The notes beneath the pieces were generated by a model. That model worked only from the letters and a program-made list of their open reading frames with translations, ran no database searches and was not told where the DNA came from. The position numbers and the translations under genes were made by a program. Below, one piece after another: positions 63,958 through 64,000 of a stretch of 64,000 bases of DNA. The DNA is from Paralvinella palmiformis (taxonomy: Eukaryota > Annelida > Polychaeta > Terebellida > Alvinellidae): contig JAODUP010000012.1 of NCBI GenBank assembly GCA_025642065.1, positions 2,819,501-2,883,500 on the forward strand, given 5' to 3'. How positions within the stretch are numbered: the stretch's first letter is position 1; every line of letters begins with the position of its first letter.

Positions 63958-64000
<43 letters not shown>
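63939..64000. repeat. (TA)n tract at window end
   Basis: (TA)n with a short interruption (TTTTATATATAA) runs to the last base, so its true length is not visible. Confidence 0.95.

Overview
The window is animal nuclear DNA. Genes are split by GT-AG introns, intergenic DNA is full of (TA)n, (CA)n and (CT)n tracts, and tRNA-derived SINEs and DNA-transposon relics are scattered throughout. Codon-level similarity to vertebrate ARHGEF17, MCTS1 and EIF2B5 shows a bilaterian. The repeat style and intron sizes suggest a marine invertebrate, most likely a lophotrochozoan such as a mollusc, but this is inference and I cannot name a species.

Layout. (1) 1-2356: no exon recognised, probably intron or upstream part of the first gene. 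(2) 2357-10482, plus strand: the 3' 19 coding exons of an ARHGEF17-type RhoGEF (rest of the DH domain, PH region, WD/beta-propeller-like C-terminus, stop). The 19 exons join in frame to 822 codons plus stop. (3) 10483-16990: repeat-rich DNA with a 300-bp AT array and one good SINE. (4) 17000-19240, plus strand: an intronless-CDS ankyrin-repeat protein of 393 residues with a plausible TATA box, a 5' UTR intron and two short uORFs. (5) 20106-32862, minus strand: MCTS1, six coding exons, complete at 180 residues. (6) 35388-50905, plus strand: EIF2B5 (eIF2B epsilon), 16 coding exons, complete at 673 residues, with a poly(A) signal at 51105. (7) 51111-64000: no gene recognised. It holds SINEs, a clean 301-bp MITE with 9-bp target-site duplication, a (TCAC)n/(TCAA)n tract, many poly-G/C runs and a terminal (TA)n.

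MCTS1 and EIF2B5 are head to head, 2.5 kb apart, and both act in translation initiation. MCTS1 (with DENR) serves reinitiation, and eIF2B epsilon is the catalytic subunit of the eIF2 exchange factor. The ankyrin gene and MCTS1 are tail to tail.

I found no CRISPR, operon, phage or convincing new enzymatic system. The most interesting items are the divergent initiation-factor pair, the unplaced ankyrin-repeat gene with short uORFs, splice donors that run directly into TG/CA/CT microsatellites, a 18-bp minisatellite carrying a CRE-like core beside a splice acceptor, and several datable transposon insertions. All exon boundaries were placed by eye from splice motifs, reading-frame continuity and family knowledge, without alignment software.
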